64,000 nt of DNA from Streptomyces sp. NBC_00448 (GCF_036014115.1 NZ_CP107913.1:6627501-6691500), one strand, 5' to 3'; shown: positions 50,531 to 59,570, numbered from the stretch's first letter. The notes: generated by a model not told the origin, from the letters alone. Translations and numbers: made by a program.

Positions 50531-51106
50531 ATGGCTTGGGCGAATCTGCTCGTAGCGGTTGCCGCGATGGCAACTGGCGTGGTGGCGACGTATTTCACCT
50601 ACGTCACTCTCAGGGGTCAAATACGGCGCCGCCATGATCCCCCGGCGCCACCGGCAGTTGACGCTTCCGCGCCCCCTTCCGAACTCGGCTCCTCCTACGA
50701 CGTGTTCATCTCCTACGCCGAAGCCGACGAGCCGCACGCCGTGCGTCTGGCCGAACAACTACGCCTCCGCGGGCTGCGGATCTTCCTGGCGAAGTGGATC
50801 GGCCCCGGGCTGGTGGAAATCCTGGAGAAGGAGCGCGCGCTCCTGGGTTCGGCGAATGGCGTACTGATCTTCAGCCGGGCGACGACGAGCGATCCGCGGA
50901 TCATGGACGAATACGCCGCCCTGCTCCAGCGGGTGCACTCCGGAGGGCGCCGTTTCATACCGGTGCTGGCCGAGCCGGTGGAGCTGCCGCCCTTCGCACG
51001 GATTCGGGTGCCGCTGGATCTGGCCTGCGGCGACGCCGAGTACGAGACGCGGGTCGACCTGCTGGTCCGTGCGCTGCGGCCGACCGAACTGGGCGCGGGC
51101 TCCTGA
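50531..51106 (+). CDS. Membrane-anchored TIR-domain protein
   Basis: 191 residues. One N-terminal membrane helix (about 5-27), a 30-residue basic/Pro linker, and a TIR domain (55-190) opening YDVFISYAEADE. The BB-loop region is RGLRIFLAKWIGPG; the helix with the catalytic glutamate of NADase TIRs is RIMDEYAALL with Glu127. Bacterial TIR domains cleave NAD+ or make cyclic ADP-ribose signals in anti-phage systems; membrane tethering is less common. It lies 120 bp after the radical SAM gene and 161 bp before the TIR-TIR-GUN4 gene. ATG 50531 has no strong ribosome site. Confidence 0.88.
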   Translation: MAWANLLVAVAAMATGVVATYFTYVTLRGQIRRRHDPPAPPAVDASAPPSELGSSYDVFISYAEADEPHAVRLAEQLRLRGLRIFLAKWIGPGLVEILEKERALLGSANGVLIFSRATTSDPRIMDEYAALLQRVHSGGRRFIPVLAEPVELPPFARIRVPLDLACGDAEYETRVDLLVRALRPTELGAGS

Positions 51107-51267
51107 CCGTTCGGCCGGGGCGTGCGCCGGCTCGGTGGATGAGTGGCGGCGCCTGCCGAACTCCGCCGCTGAATTTCCTTTGGGAACCACCGGGTTGCCC
51201 GATTTCCTCCTACCATGGAGGAGGAGGGCGGTCAGGCTTGCGGTGTAGCGGGCAGGGGGGCGGCGGA

Positions 51268-52707
51268 GTGATCGACGTGTTCATTTCCCACGCGCCGGGG
51301 GACAGCGAATGGGCCGAGGGGTTTGCCAAGCGGCTGAACCGGCCCGGCATCCGGATCTTCCTCGATCGATGGAGTCTGAGCTTCGGTGACGTGGTGGTGC
51401 ACCGACTCGACGCGGCGATCCGTAGCGCCTCCCACGGAATAGCGATCATCAGCCCGGAATCCGTCGGCTCACCGCGCGTCATGGAGGAGTACGCCGCTCT
51501 CGCCCTCGCCTCCGCGGAACGTCAACTCCGTTTCATTCCGGTGCTGATAGGCGACGTGGCCCTTCCGCCCTTCGCCGCGAACCGCGTCTGGCGCGACTTC
51601 CGCGAGATCGCCGGACACCAGTACGACGAGAAAGTCGACGAGATCGCCGCCGTCATCCTGGGCGAGGCCGCGCCCGACCGGGTGGCGGCGGCCGAGGAGA
51701 ACCTCGCGGCGTCGCAGCCGGCGCCGCCGCGCCCGCTCACCGAACCGTCCGAGCACTCCTTCGTGGTCTGCTACGCGGGCGCCGACGCCGAGTACGCCGG
51801 GGAACTCGTGCGGCAACTCCGCGCCGGCGGGCTGCCGGTGTGGTCGATCGGCGACTTACGCCCGGGCGACGCCCACTTCTGGACGGTCCGCCGGCAACTG
51901 CGGTACGCGGTGGGGATCGTCGTCCTGATGTCGCCCCAGTCGCAGGACTCCGACGACGTGACCCGGATGATCCTCGAAGGTCAGCAGCACGGGCGTCCGT
52001 TCGTGCCGATCCTGCTGCACGGTGAGCGCAACTTCCACCTGGCCAACACGTGGTACGTCGACGCGCGGGACGGCCGGCTACTCGGCGAGGGCGAACTGGC
52101 CCTGCTGGAACGGCTGGTGGCCGCCGGGCCGGAGGGCGGTGCGCCGGACGGTCCCGAGGTGGACCCGGTGGCCGTCCTCCCGCAGCCGCCGACCCGGCCT
52201 TCGGTCCGGACCGTGCGAGTGCCGGCGGCCACCGGACTCAGCCGCCTGGACACGTACCTGGCGGAGAAGGAGTACACCCACGCCGATCTGCTGACCACCT
52301 CGCTGCTGCTGGAGGCCGCGAACCGGGCCGGCGACGGCTGGCTGCGGGTGCGGGACGCCCACGGCCTCCCGGCGGAGTTGCTGGCCGGGGTCGATGCCGT
52401 GTGGGCGCGCCACACCCACGACCGGCAGGGGCTGCGGGTCCAACGCGGCCTCGCGCGGGTCCGCAAGGGACGGCACGCGGAGTTCCTGAACCTGTCGGTG
52501 GCGTGCGGCTGGCGGCGGGCGATCGACGACGTCGTGCCGGCCGGCTACCAGGAGTTCGCCGACCGCGCCGGGCCCGGCCGCCGCGCCGGCTTCTTCCCGA
52601 CGCTCCGCAATCCGCAGAACGAGCACGTCGCCGACTGGTACGACCAGTGGAGCGCCACAGCGCTGGCTGTACACCTACGCCTGGACGAACGGGGAACACT
52701 GCAATGA
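51268..52707 (+). CDS. TIR-TIR-GUN4 domain protein
   Basis: 479 residues. TIR-1 (1-130) opens VIDVFISHAPGD, with RIFLDRWSLSFGD and the glutamate helix VMEEYAALAL (Glu74). TIR-2 (about 162-290) opens EHSFVVCYAGADAEY, with GLPVWSIGDLRPGD and a divergent active helix (VTRMILEGQQ, Glu237 possible). A Pro-rich linker leads to a C-terminal domain (325-475) that I read as GUN4. Its markers are SRLDTYLAEKEYTHADLLTT, GDGWLRVRDAHGLP, GVDAVWARH, RQGLRVQRGLARV and ACGWRR, matching the D-x-x-T, GWL, D-x-LW, FxVQ and VGW landmarks. GUN4 binds tetrapyrroles in phototrophs; in a streptomycete a sensor role is inferred. GTG 51268; ATGA overlap with the SPFH gene. Confidence 0.82.
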   Translation: MIDVFISHAPGDSEWAEGFAKRLNRPGIRIFLDRWSLSFGDVVVHRLDAAIRSASHGIAIISPESVGSPRVMEEYAALALASAERQLRFIPVLIGDVALPPFAANRVWRDFREIAGHQYDEKVDEIAAVILGEAAPDRVAAAEENLAASQPAPPRPLTEPSEHSFVVCYAGADAEYAGELVRQLRAGGLPVWSIGDLRPGDAHFWTVRRQLRYAVGIVVLMSPQSQDSDDVTRMILEGQQHGRPFVPILLHGERNFHLANTWYVDARDGRLLGEGELALLERLVAAGPEGGAPDGPEVDPVAVLPQPPTRPSVRTVRVPAATGLSRLDTYLAEKEYTHADLLTTSLLLEAANRAGDGWLRVRDAHGLPAELLAGVDAVWARHTHDRQGLRVQRGLARVRKGRHAEFLNLSVACGWRRAIDDVVPAGYQEFADRAGPGRRAGFFPTLRNPQNEHVADWYDQWSATALAVHLRLDERGTLQ

Positions 52708-54515
52708 TCACGGCGATCGTCATCCTCGTGCTCCTGGCCGCGGGCGCCGGGTATGTCGGCGTGACCGGGCGCGTGGTGGTACCGCCCGGCCATGTCGGCA
52801 TCGTCCGGCGGCGGTTCGGACCGTCCGATCCCGTGTTCAGGCGGGTCACCCCGTTCGACAAGCGGGGCCTCCAGGCGCGGGTGCTGCCCACCAACGGCTC
52901 CAGCTGGCTCGTCCCCGGTCTGTACACGGTGGAGATCGTGCCCAGGGTGGACATCCCGGAGGGCAGGATCGGCGTGGTCATGGCGGTGGAGGGCCGCAGC
53001 CGTCCGGCCGGCCAGCCGCTCGCGCGGCAGGTGGAGTGCGACAACTTCCAGGACGGGCCGCGGTTCCTGCTCAGCGGCGGTGAGCAGGGCCGGCAGGCCA
53101 ACACGCTGGCGGGCGGCCAGTCGTACTACATCAACACGATGCTCTTCACCGTGGAGACCGAGCCGCGCACGTACGTACCCCCCGGCACGGTGGGCGTGGT
53201 GGAGGCCAGGGCGGGCGGCATCCGGCCACCGCACCGGCCGTTCGGCAGGCATGTGGAGTGCAACAGCTTCCAGGACGGACACGCGTTCCTGTCCGGTGGC
53301 GGCGAGCAGGGCCGGCAACTGGCGATCCTCGGCGGCGGCGCCTACTACGACATCAACCCGGCCCTGTTCAAGGTGACCACCGTCGCCAACGTGCGGGAGT
53401 CCCGCGACGGCCTCACCGTCGAGAGCCTCCAGGAGATCGCCATCCCGATCGGTGCGACCGGCGTGGTGGTCACCCTCGACGGCGCCGAACCCCCGCGGGA
53501 CGGTGCGGCGGAGACCGTGGCGCCGCGGGTGGAGGGGCACGGCAGCTTCCGGCTGCCGTGGGTGTTCTTGGCGGCCGGGGGCCGTCGCGGTGTGCAGCAG
53601 GAGACGCTCGGCGAAGGTGCCGTCTGCGCGCTCAACCCCTGGTTCGTCAGGGTCATGCTGATCCCGACCCGGCTGCTGATCCTGGAGTGGACCAAGAAGA
53701 CCGGCGCGGAGGCGCAGCGCAACTACGACGCCGAACTCGAACAGATCACCGTGACCATCCAGGGCCACCGGGTCCATGTGGAGATGAAGCAGAGCCTCCA
53801 GATCCCGGAGCGGATCGCGCCGGTGCTCGTCAGCCAGTTCGGCGGCACCACCTCGGGGATCGGCGGACTGTCCCACAACCCGGCGCCGGTCCAGCGGTTC
53901 GTGGAGCGGGTCCTCGGCGCCACGGTGGAGTCCTACTTCAGCCAGATCGCCGCCGCCGCCACCATCCAGGAGTTCCTGAGCAGGTACGCCGAGACGCGCA
54001 CCGACCTCACCGCCCAGGTCCGCAACGCCCTGCTGGTGTGGGGTGTCGAGGCCAAGGGCACCACGCTGGGCGAGTTCCAGCCCGAGGACGCCAGTATGAA
54101 CGAAGCGATGAAGCGGGAATTCCTCGCCGAGATGAACAACCGGTTCCTGGTGGCGAAGCTCGAAGGCGCCGGCACCGCGGACGAGATCGACGAGATCGAG
54201 GCGCGGAAGGAGCGCAGGCGCATCGCCATGCAACTGGAGGCGGAGCTGCGGGCCGAGATCGACGCGCTCGGTCCGGAGAACGCCGCGGTCATCCGGATCG
54301 TGCGGGAGTTCGCGCAGTTCCAGGTCCCCGAGTACATCGGCGGCGGTGACATGACGGGCCTGGTCCAGGCACTTCCGATGGCGAACATGCGGGACATCCT
54401 CGGCAGGCTCCGCGAACTGCGCTCCGACCACCAGGTCGGCCGCGGAACGGCTGCGCCTATGCTCGACCAGAAGGCCGGGTTCCAGGGGGAGGCGGAAGAG
54501 GCCGCGTCGGAGTGA
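52704..54515 (+). CDS. Membrane SPFH/Band 7 (flotillin-like) protein with N-terminal repeats
   Basis: 603 residues. A membrane helix (3-20) is followed by four VPPGxVGVV-type beta modules: VVVPPGHVGIVRR, DIPEGRIGVVMAVEG, YVPPGTVGVVEARAG and IPIGATGVVVTLDG. Between them lie two copies of a longer unit around VECDNFQDG...GGEQGRQ and VECNSFQDG...GGEQGRQ. An SPFH domain (about 310-480) and a Glu/Arg-rich coiled coil (about 490-560) follow, with EYIGGGD near the end. Such proteins form membrane microdomain scaffolds or cages. ATG 52704 overlaps the TIR-TIR-GUN4 stop, so the two proteins are made together and probably act together. Confidence 0.87.
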   Translation: MITAIVILVLLAAGAGYVGVTGRVVVPPGHVGIVRRRFGPSDPVFRRVTPFDKRGLQARVLPTNGSSWLVPGLYTVEIVPRVDIPEGRIGVVMAVEGRSRPAGQPLARQVECDNFQDGPRFLLSGGEQGRQANTLAGGQSYYINTMLFTVETEPRTYVPPGTVGVVEARAGGIRPPHRPFGRHVECNSFQDGHAFLSGGGEQGRQLAILGGGAYYDINPALFKVTTVANVRESRDGLTVESLQEIAIPIGATGVVVTLDGAEPPRDGAAETVAPRVEGHGSFRLPWVFLAAGGRRGVQQETLGEGAVCALNPWFVRVMLIPTRLLILEWTKKTGAEAQRNYDAELEQITVTIQGHRVHVEMKQSLQIPERIAPVLVSQFGGTTSGIGGLSHNPAPVQRFVERVLGATVESYFSQIAAAATIQEFLSRYAETRTDLTAQVRNALLVWGVEAKGTTLGEFQPEDASMNEAMKREFLAEMNNRFLVAKLEGAGTADEIDEIEARKERRRIAMQLEAELRAEIDALGPENAAVIRIVREFAQFQVPEYIGGGDMTGLVQALPMANMRDILGRLRELRSDHQVGRGTAAPMLDQKAGFQGEAEEAASE

Positions 54516-54603
54516 GTGCGGGGTGGGCGTCGGCGGTGGACCTCGGCGGTGGTGTCGGTGTCGGTGTGCGACACCGGCGCCGGAGCGGGGCGGGTGCGTT
54601 GGC

Positions 54604-55842
54604 GTGAGTGACCCTCGGCGCGAGGACGAAGTCGGGCGGCTGCGGCGGCTGTTCGGGGTCTTCGGTGCGATCCAGGGCGCCGGGCGCTCCCCGGTGTACG
54701 CGGCCCTCAGCGAAGGCGTCGTGGGTGACGGGGACTTGCTCGCGCTGCTGCTCGACGCACCGGAGGACCAGCGCCGGCCCAGCCTTCTTTTCGCCGCCGT
54801 GAACCGGCTGCTGGCGAGCGGCCGGGGCTCGGAGCTGGCCGCGTACTACCCGATCCACGGGGGGAGCCGGGCGGTCGACGGCCAACTGGTGCCGGCGTTC
54901 GCCGCGTTCTGCCGCCGGCATCGTGACGAGTTGGCCCGCCTGCTGTCGGAGCGGTCCACCCAGACGAACGAGATCCGCCGGTGCGTCGCGCTGCGGCTCG
55001 GTGTCGATCACGTCCAACGCCACTGGCCGGGGCCGGTGCACCTGGTCGAGGTCGGCGCGAGCGCGGGGCTGAACCTGCTTTTCGATCGCTACGACTACCG
55101 GTTCGACGGGGAGGCGGCGACCGGGTGCGACGGTTCGCGGGTCGTGGTGTCGTGCGAGGTGAGGGGCGAGGAGTGGAGCGGGGTGTGGGGCGGGGCGCGG
55201 GGCGAGGTGGGGAGCGAGGGGCGGGGCCGGGTGCGGGGCGAGGTGAACGGCGCCGGCGCGTGCGGTGCGGGCTTCCTCCGAGCGGTGCCGCCGATCGCAC
55301 GGCGGCTCGGCGTCGACCAGCACCCGATCGACCTGTCCGACCCCGGCGCCCGGGCCTGGCTGGAGGCGTTCGTCTGGCCCGAGCAGACCGCCGAACTCGC
55401 CACCCTGCGCGGCGCCTTCGCCCTCGCGGCGTCCACGGCAGCCGCGAGCGTCGTGCGGGGCGACGCGACCACGGACACCGCCCGTATCCTCGGCGAACTG
55501 CCGGGCCGCGAGCCGGTGGTCGTGTTCACCGCGTCGCTGCTCAGCTACCTCACCGCCCAGGCGCGTACCGCGTTCGTCGCCCAACTCCGGCAGGCCGCCC
55601 AACGGCGCCCGGTGGCCTGGGTGTTCGCCGAGGCGCCAGGGCTGCTGGCCACCACCGGACTCGACATCCCCGCCCTGCGCGGTCCCCTCGCCCGCCGCAA
55701 CACCCTCTACCTGGTCGGGGCGAGCCTGCGCGGAGCCGCCCCGCACCACGACCGCTCCCTCGGCCTCGCCGACCCCTACCTGCGCTGGCTCTCCCCGGCC
55801 CGCACTCCCGCGGACGACTTCTCCTGGGTCCCCCCGAGCTGA
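54604..55842 (+). CDS. DUF2332 family protein
   Basis: 412 residues. Family landmarks are SPVYAALSEGVVGD, RPSLLFAAVNRLL, TNEIRRCVAL, HLVEVGASAGLNLLFDRY (a methyltransferase-like glycine loop) and FTASLLSYL. A Gly/Glu/Arg-rich insertion (about 185-215) has low complexity in the DNA at 55150-55255. The protein may use a Rossmann-like methyltransferase fold; no reaction is known. GTG 54604 is 88 bp after the SPFH stop, on the same strand; shared transcription is possible but there is no coupling. Confidence 0.85.
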   Translation: MSDPRREDEVGRLRRLFGVFGAIQGAGRSPVYAALSEGVVGDGDLLALLLDAPEDQRRPSLLFAAVNRLLASGRGSELAAYYPIHGGSRAVDGQLVPAFAAFCRRHRDELARLLSERSTQTNEIRRCVALRLGVDHVQRHWPGPVHLVEVGASAGLNLLFDRYDYRFDGEAATGCDGSRVVVSCEVRGEEWSGVWGGARGEVGSEGRGRVRGEVNGAGACGAGFLRAVPPIARRLGVDQHPIDLSDPGARAWLEAFVWPEQTAELATLRGAFALAASTAAASVVRGDATTDTARILGELPGREPVVVFTASLLSYLTAQARTAFVAQLRQAAQRRPVAWVFAEAPGLLATTGLDIPALRGPLARRNTLYLVGASLRGAAPHHDRSLGLADPYLRWLSPARTPADDFSWVPPS

Positions 55843-55890
55843 CCCGATCCGCCCCCGCCCCGTACACCCTTGCGGAGCAACGGAGTTAGG

Positions 55891-56748
55891 GTGCCCAGGG
55901 TGAGCAGCGAGATTCCCTACCGGCCGCTTCCGCTCGACCAGTCGGACGTGCGCTACGCGTACGGTCCCGACTCGGTGGTGCGGCCGGGCGTGCCCACCGG
56001 CGAGACGATCGCCTTCGACTGGACCGGCAGCGCGATCTACCCGGGCACCGTAAGGAAGTTCTGGGTCCACGTGCCCAGCCGGTACGACCCTTCGTCGCCG
56101 GCGTCGCTGATGGTGTTCCAGGACGGCTGGTGGTACCTGGACCCGGACGGGCAGGTGCGCGGCGCGACGGTCCTGGACAACCTCGTGCACAGCGGCGACA
56201 TCCCGCCCACCATCGGCGTGTTCGTCGACCCCGGCGTCTTCCCGGACACCGAGGCCCCGAAGAACCGCAACCACGAGTACGACGCCTTCGACGATCGCTA
56301 CGTCACCTTCCTGCTGACCGAGATCATCCCCCAGGTCACCGCGCGATACGCCATCGCCGAGGAGCCGGAACGCTGGGGCATCTGCGGGGGCAGCAGCGGC
56401 GGCAACTGCGCCTTCACCGCGGCCTGGTTCAGGCCCGACAGGTTCCGCCGCGTCATCGGCTACCTCTCCAGCTTCACGCAGATGCCGAACGGCAACCCCT
56501 ACCCCCGGCTCCTCCCCGACACCCCCCGCAAGCCACTGCGCGTCTTCCTCCAAGCCGGCCACCGCGACCTGCGGTGGAACGAACCCGAACGGAACTGGCT
56601 CGCCGAGAACCTCCGCGTCGCGGCCGCCCTGGCCGAAGCGGGCTACGACTTCCGCCTGGTCCTCGGCGACGGCCCCCACACCCCCAACCACGCGGGCGTC
56701 CTCCTCCCCGACGCCCTCCGCTGGCTGTGGCGGCCGGACGGCGACTGA
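55891..56748 (+). CDS. Enterochelin-esterase-like alpha/beta hydrolase
   Basis: 285 residues. The fold is that of Fes-type esterases: SLMVFQDGWWYLD (oxyanion side), VFVDPGVF, the nucleophile elbow GICGGSSGGNCAF (Ser in GSSGG) and LGDGPHTPNH with the catalytic histidine. The start FDWTGSAIYPGTVRKFWVHVP is the beta-sandwich typical of this family. GTG 55891 (GGAG 5 bases upstream) or GTG 55900 are both possible starts. No siderophore genes are near, so a general ester or trehalose-type substrate is as likely. Confidence 0.85.
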   Translation: MPRVSSEIPYRPLPLDQSDVRYAYGPDSVVRPGVPTGETIAFDWTGSAIYPGTVRKFWVHVPSRYDPSSPASLMVFQDGWWYLDPDGQVRGATVLDNLVHSGDIPPTIGVFVDPGVFPDTEAPKNRNHEYDAFDDRYVTFLLTEIIPQVTARYAIAEEPERWGICGGSSGGNCAFTAAWFRPDRFRRVIGYLSSFTQMPNGNPYPRLLPDTPRKPLRVFLQAGHRDLRWNEPERNWLAENLRVAAALAEAGYDFRLVLGDGPHTPNHAGVLLPDALRWLWRPDGD

Positions 56749-56771
56749 CCGAACGGCGCTCGCGGAGCCCG

Positions 56772-57374
56772 TTATCGGAGTTGGGCGAAGGCGTGGTCGG
56801 CGTCGGCGACGGCCTCGGGGTGGACGTCGTCGGCGGCGCGGCCGTCGGCGATCTTCTGCCAGTTGGCGCGGGCGAGGACCCGTTGGACGGCGAGGACCTG
56901 GGCCGCTTGCAGCCGTGCGCGGATATCGGGGCCCGGATCGAGGGCCGACGCGAGGGCGTGCTCGTCATCGAGCATGTACTGGGTGAGCCGTCCCGCCAGG
57001 CTCGGGGTGGTGAACACCAGGCGGTGGAACTCCACCACCGCGGGGTGGTCGCTGAGGCCGGTGACGGGTTCGTGGCGATCGAGGCCGGCCCGGAAGTGCC
57101 GGTGCAGCGCCGTCACGGGGGAGACGCCGGGCCCGCGGTCGCGTACGACGCGCGCGGCCTCGCCGTTGTGGTCGGCGAACCGGTGTAGTACCAGGTCCTC
57201 CTTGCTGGGGAAGTACCGGAAGAGGGTGGGCTTGGAGACCTCGGCCACCGCGGCGATGTCGCTGACCGAGACCTGGTCGAATCCGTGCGCCAGGAACAGG
57301 GTGATCGCCGCGTCGGCGATGGCATCACGGGTCCGCGCCTTCTTGCGTTCGCGCAGCCCTGTCGGCTCGGTCAT
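56772..57374 (-). CDS. TetR-family transcriptional regulator
   Basis: 200 residues. Helix-turn-helix at about 10-55 (TRDAIADAAITLFLAHGFDQ, VSDIAAVAEVSKPTLFRYFP). The C-terminal domain does not identify a ligand. It is divergent from an NmrA-like gene; the intergenic region has direct repeats TAACCGGGT (57395, 57412) that may be its operator. Convergent with the esterase gene. Confidence 0.9.
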   Translation of the reverse strand: MTEPTGLRERKKARTRDAIADAAITLFLAHGFDQVSVSDIAAVAEVSKPTLFRYFPSKEDLVLHRFADHNGEAARVVRDRGPGVSPVTALHRHFRAGLDRHEPVTGLSDHPAVVEFHRLVFTTPSLAGRLTQYMLDDEHALASALDPGPDIRARLQAAQVLAVQRVLARANWQKIADGRAADDVHPEAVADADHAFAQLR

Positions 57375-57394
57375 GTGAGCAGTGTATCAATGTG

Positions 57395-57420
57395 TAACCG
57401 GGTTGTCTTTTTAACCGGGT
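57395..57420. promoter_or_regulatory. Direct repeats between the TetR and NmrA-like genes
   Basis: TAACCGGGT occurs at 57395-57403 and 57412-57420, starts 17 bp apart, in the AT-rich part of the divergent region 20 bp from the TetR start. The second copy extends to the imperfect palindrome TTAACCGGGTAA. Confidence 0.5.
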
Positions 57421-57536
57421 AACGGTTTGATGCGGGCGTGACTCCTTCAGACATTTCCGACCCGGGCCGAGACGGTTCCCGCGGCTCCGCGCGCCTGCCC
57501 GTGAACCGCGGCGAGGCACTTACGACCCGAACTCCC

Positions 57537-58412
57537 ATGCCACCGGTGCTCGTCACCGGCGCCACCGGCCGGATCGGGCGCGGCGTCATCGACCGGCTCG
57601 TGGCCGCGGGCGTACCGGTCCGCGCACTCACCCGCCAGACCGAAGCAGCGGCGAAGCTGCCCGCCGGCGTCGATGTCGTCACCGGTGACCTCACCGTGCC
57701 CGCGTCCCTCGACGGGGCGCTGCGCGGCGCCGGCGCCGTCTTCCTGCTGTGGACCGCGCCGCCGACGAGCGCCGCGGCAGTCGTCGGGCGCCTGGCGACC
57801 CACGCGCGGCGCGTGGTCTTCCTCTCCTCGCCGCACCGGACGCCGCACCCCTTCTTCGGTCAGCCGAACCCCATGGCGGTGCTGCACGCCGAGATCGAGC
57901 GACTCCTCGCGGCCGCCGGAATCGAGTCGACGATCATCCGGCCGGGGATGTTCGCCTCCAACGCGACGGCCTGGTGGGCGCCCGCCCTCCGCGCCGGCGA
58001 TGTCGTCCGGTGGCCTTACGGCGCCGCCGAGACCGCGCCCGTCGACGACCGTGACATCGCGGCCGTCGCGGCGCGGGTGCTGTACGAGGACGGCCACGCC
58101 GGCGGCGACTACGTCCTCACCGGCTCCGAGTCGCTGAGCCAGGCAGCGCAGCTGGGCATCATCGGAGATGTCCTGGGGCGCCCGATCAGGTTCGAGGAGC
58201 TGTCGCCGGACGAGTTCCGCGGTGCGACGGAGGGGAAGGCGCCGCGCCCGGTCGTCGACATGCTGCTCGCCGCATGGGGCGCGACGATCGGACGGCCCGC
58301 GTACATCACCTCGGCGGTGGCCGACATTCTCGGAGTGCCGCCGAGGTCGTTCGCCGAGTGGGTCGCCGACCACGCCGACGCGTTCGAGCGCGCCCCGATC
58401 CCGTCGAGCTGA
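57537..58412 (+). CDS. NmrA-like NAD(P)-binding protein
   Basis: 291 residues. Atypical short-chain dehydrogenase fold with VLVTGATGRIGRGVIDRL (Rossmann GxxGxxG), VFLSSPHRTPH and IRPGMFASN. It lacks a clear catalytic YxxxK, as in NmrA/NAD(P)H-sensor and azoreductase-like groups. ATG 57537 puts the nucleotide motif at residue 8; GTG 57438 would add 33 unconserved residues and neither has a good ribosome site. Its divergent neighbour is a TetR gene, which probably controls it. Confidence 0.85.
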   Translation: MPPVLVTGATGRIGRGVIDRLVAAGVPVRALTRQTEAAAKLPAGVDVVTGDLTVPASLDGALRGAGAVFLLWTAPPTSAAAVVGRLATHARRVVFLSSPHRTPHPFFGQPNPMAVLHAEIERLLAAAGIESTIIRPGMFASNATAWWAPALRAGDVVRWPYGAAETAPVDDRDIAAVAARVLYEDGHAGGDYVLTGSESLSQAAQLGIIGDVLGRPIRFEELSPDEFRGATEGKAPRPVVDMLLAAWGATIGRPAYITSAVADILGVPPRSFAEWVADHADAFERAPIPSS

Positions 58413-59093
58413 AGTCGACGGGATCGGGGCGGAGTTGGGATGGCCTCGGGGGAGCGGGCGGTCGGTCGGGCCCACGCCGGCGGCCGGTCGGGCTTACGCC
58501 GGCGGCCGGTCGGCTGTCATGCGCACCGGCCGCACAACTGCTCGCGCCTCACCGCCGAACGGGACGTCGCTGACACCCCCGGCACGGGCGCCCAACGGCC
58601 GCGGTGCGCGCGGTGCTGCGGCGGGCCGTACGGCGACTGCCAGGCCGGCCGGTCGGTGCGGTCCGGGCCGCCCCGTACGCGGAACGCGCCGTTCAGCCGG
58701 GAGTACTCGGACGAACACCTGCGGCAGCGGAGGAGGAGGGGTGGCGGGCAGACGAGGGTCGGCGGGCAAGTAGGGAGAACCACAAGGTACTTGGACATGG
58801 AGAGACACCGGTTCCAGTGAGAGGACCGCAGCGGAAAGGAGCGCGGCGCACAGCGGCGACGCGCGACGGATCAGCGCTCGGGGGTGCTCACTTGGTGTAC
58901 AACGGCTCGTCCTCGACCGGGAGACTGCGATGGCTGCGGGCGGAAGCACCGTAACGGCACGCGGATGCGCGGCTCCAGTGGTTTTCGGGTGCCCGGCCGA
59001 CCGCGCCCGCCGGGCGGACTCGGGTGTGCCCGGTGCGCGGTGCGCGTCCGCCTCGCGCCCGACCGGCGGGTGGGGCGACCCGCGGGAGACGCG
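58413..59093. other. Region without a confident gene
   Basis: 681 bp between the NmrA-like and MarR genes. It has tandem GCCGGCGGCCGGTCGG copies at 58478-58511 and low-complexity GC-rich sequence. One plus-strand frame, 58440-58820, encodes a Cys/Arg-rich 126-residue sequence (RCARCCGGPYGDC, FSREYSDEHLRQR), which could be a remnant or a small zinc-binding protein, but I see no ribosome site or family. I found no RNA gene here. Confidence 0.5.
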
Positions 59094-59570
59094 TCAGCCC
59101 GTGGGTGTGCCGATCTGCTCGCGCTCCAGGTCGGAACGCAGCGCCGACAGGGCCTGTGCGGCAGCCGTCATGGAGGACGCCTTGCACGCCTCCGCGGTCA
59201 GTTCGGCCAGCCGCTCGGTGAAGGTCTCTTCTGCCGCGTCGACCAGTTGCAGGCCGTCGTCGGTCAGGGCCAGCAGCGAGGAGCGGCGATCGGACGGATT
59301 CGGTCGCCGAACGGCCCAACCCTGCTTCTCCAGCCGGTCGACGGTCTTGCTGGTCGCGCCGATGCCGATGGCGAATTCGGCGGCCAGGTCCGCCACTCGG
59401 GCCCCGGGGTGGTCGCGCAGATAGCGCAGGGCCTCGAACTGCGAGGTGACGATCTCGTGCCGCTCGCGGAGGCGGTCGTTGAGGGCGTTGTACAGACGCG
59501 TCTCGCATCGGACCAGGTCGGAGAAGAAGCCCGGGAGGTCGACCGTCTCGCCGCTCGCTTTGGATGTCAC
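59094..59570 (-). CDS. MarR-family regulator
   Basis: 158 residues. Winged helix with VTSQFEALRYLRDHPGARV, IGATSKTVDRLEKQGWAVRR and DRRSSLLALTDDG (the wing; quoted in parts), flanked by dimerisation helices. The GTG start lies inside a CACGGCATATAGT repeat and has no ribosome site; TAGACT 7 bases before it could be a -10 box of a leaderless transcript. It is divergent from an alpha/beta hydrolase gene and presumably represses it through the repeats in the 68-bp gap. Confidence 0.9.
   Translation of the reverse strand: MTSKASGETVDLPGFFSDLVRCETRLYNALNDRLRERHEIVTSQFEALRYLRDHPGARVADLAAEFAIGIGATSKTVDRLEKQGWAVRRPNPSDRRSSLLALTDDGLQLVDAAEETFTERLAELTAEACKASSMTAAAQALSALRSDLEREQIGTPTG

Noticed and set aside
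58440..58820. Cys/Arg-rich 126-codon frame
   Set aside because: Composition is driven by GC-rich repeats and there is no start signal; kept only as a note in the gap entry.
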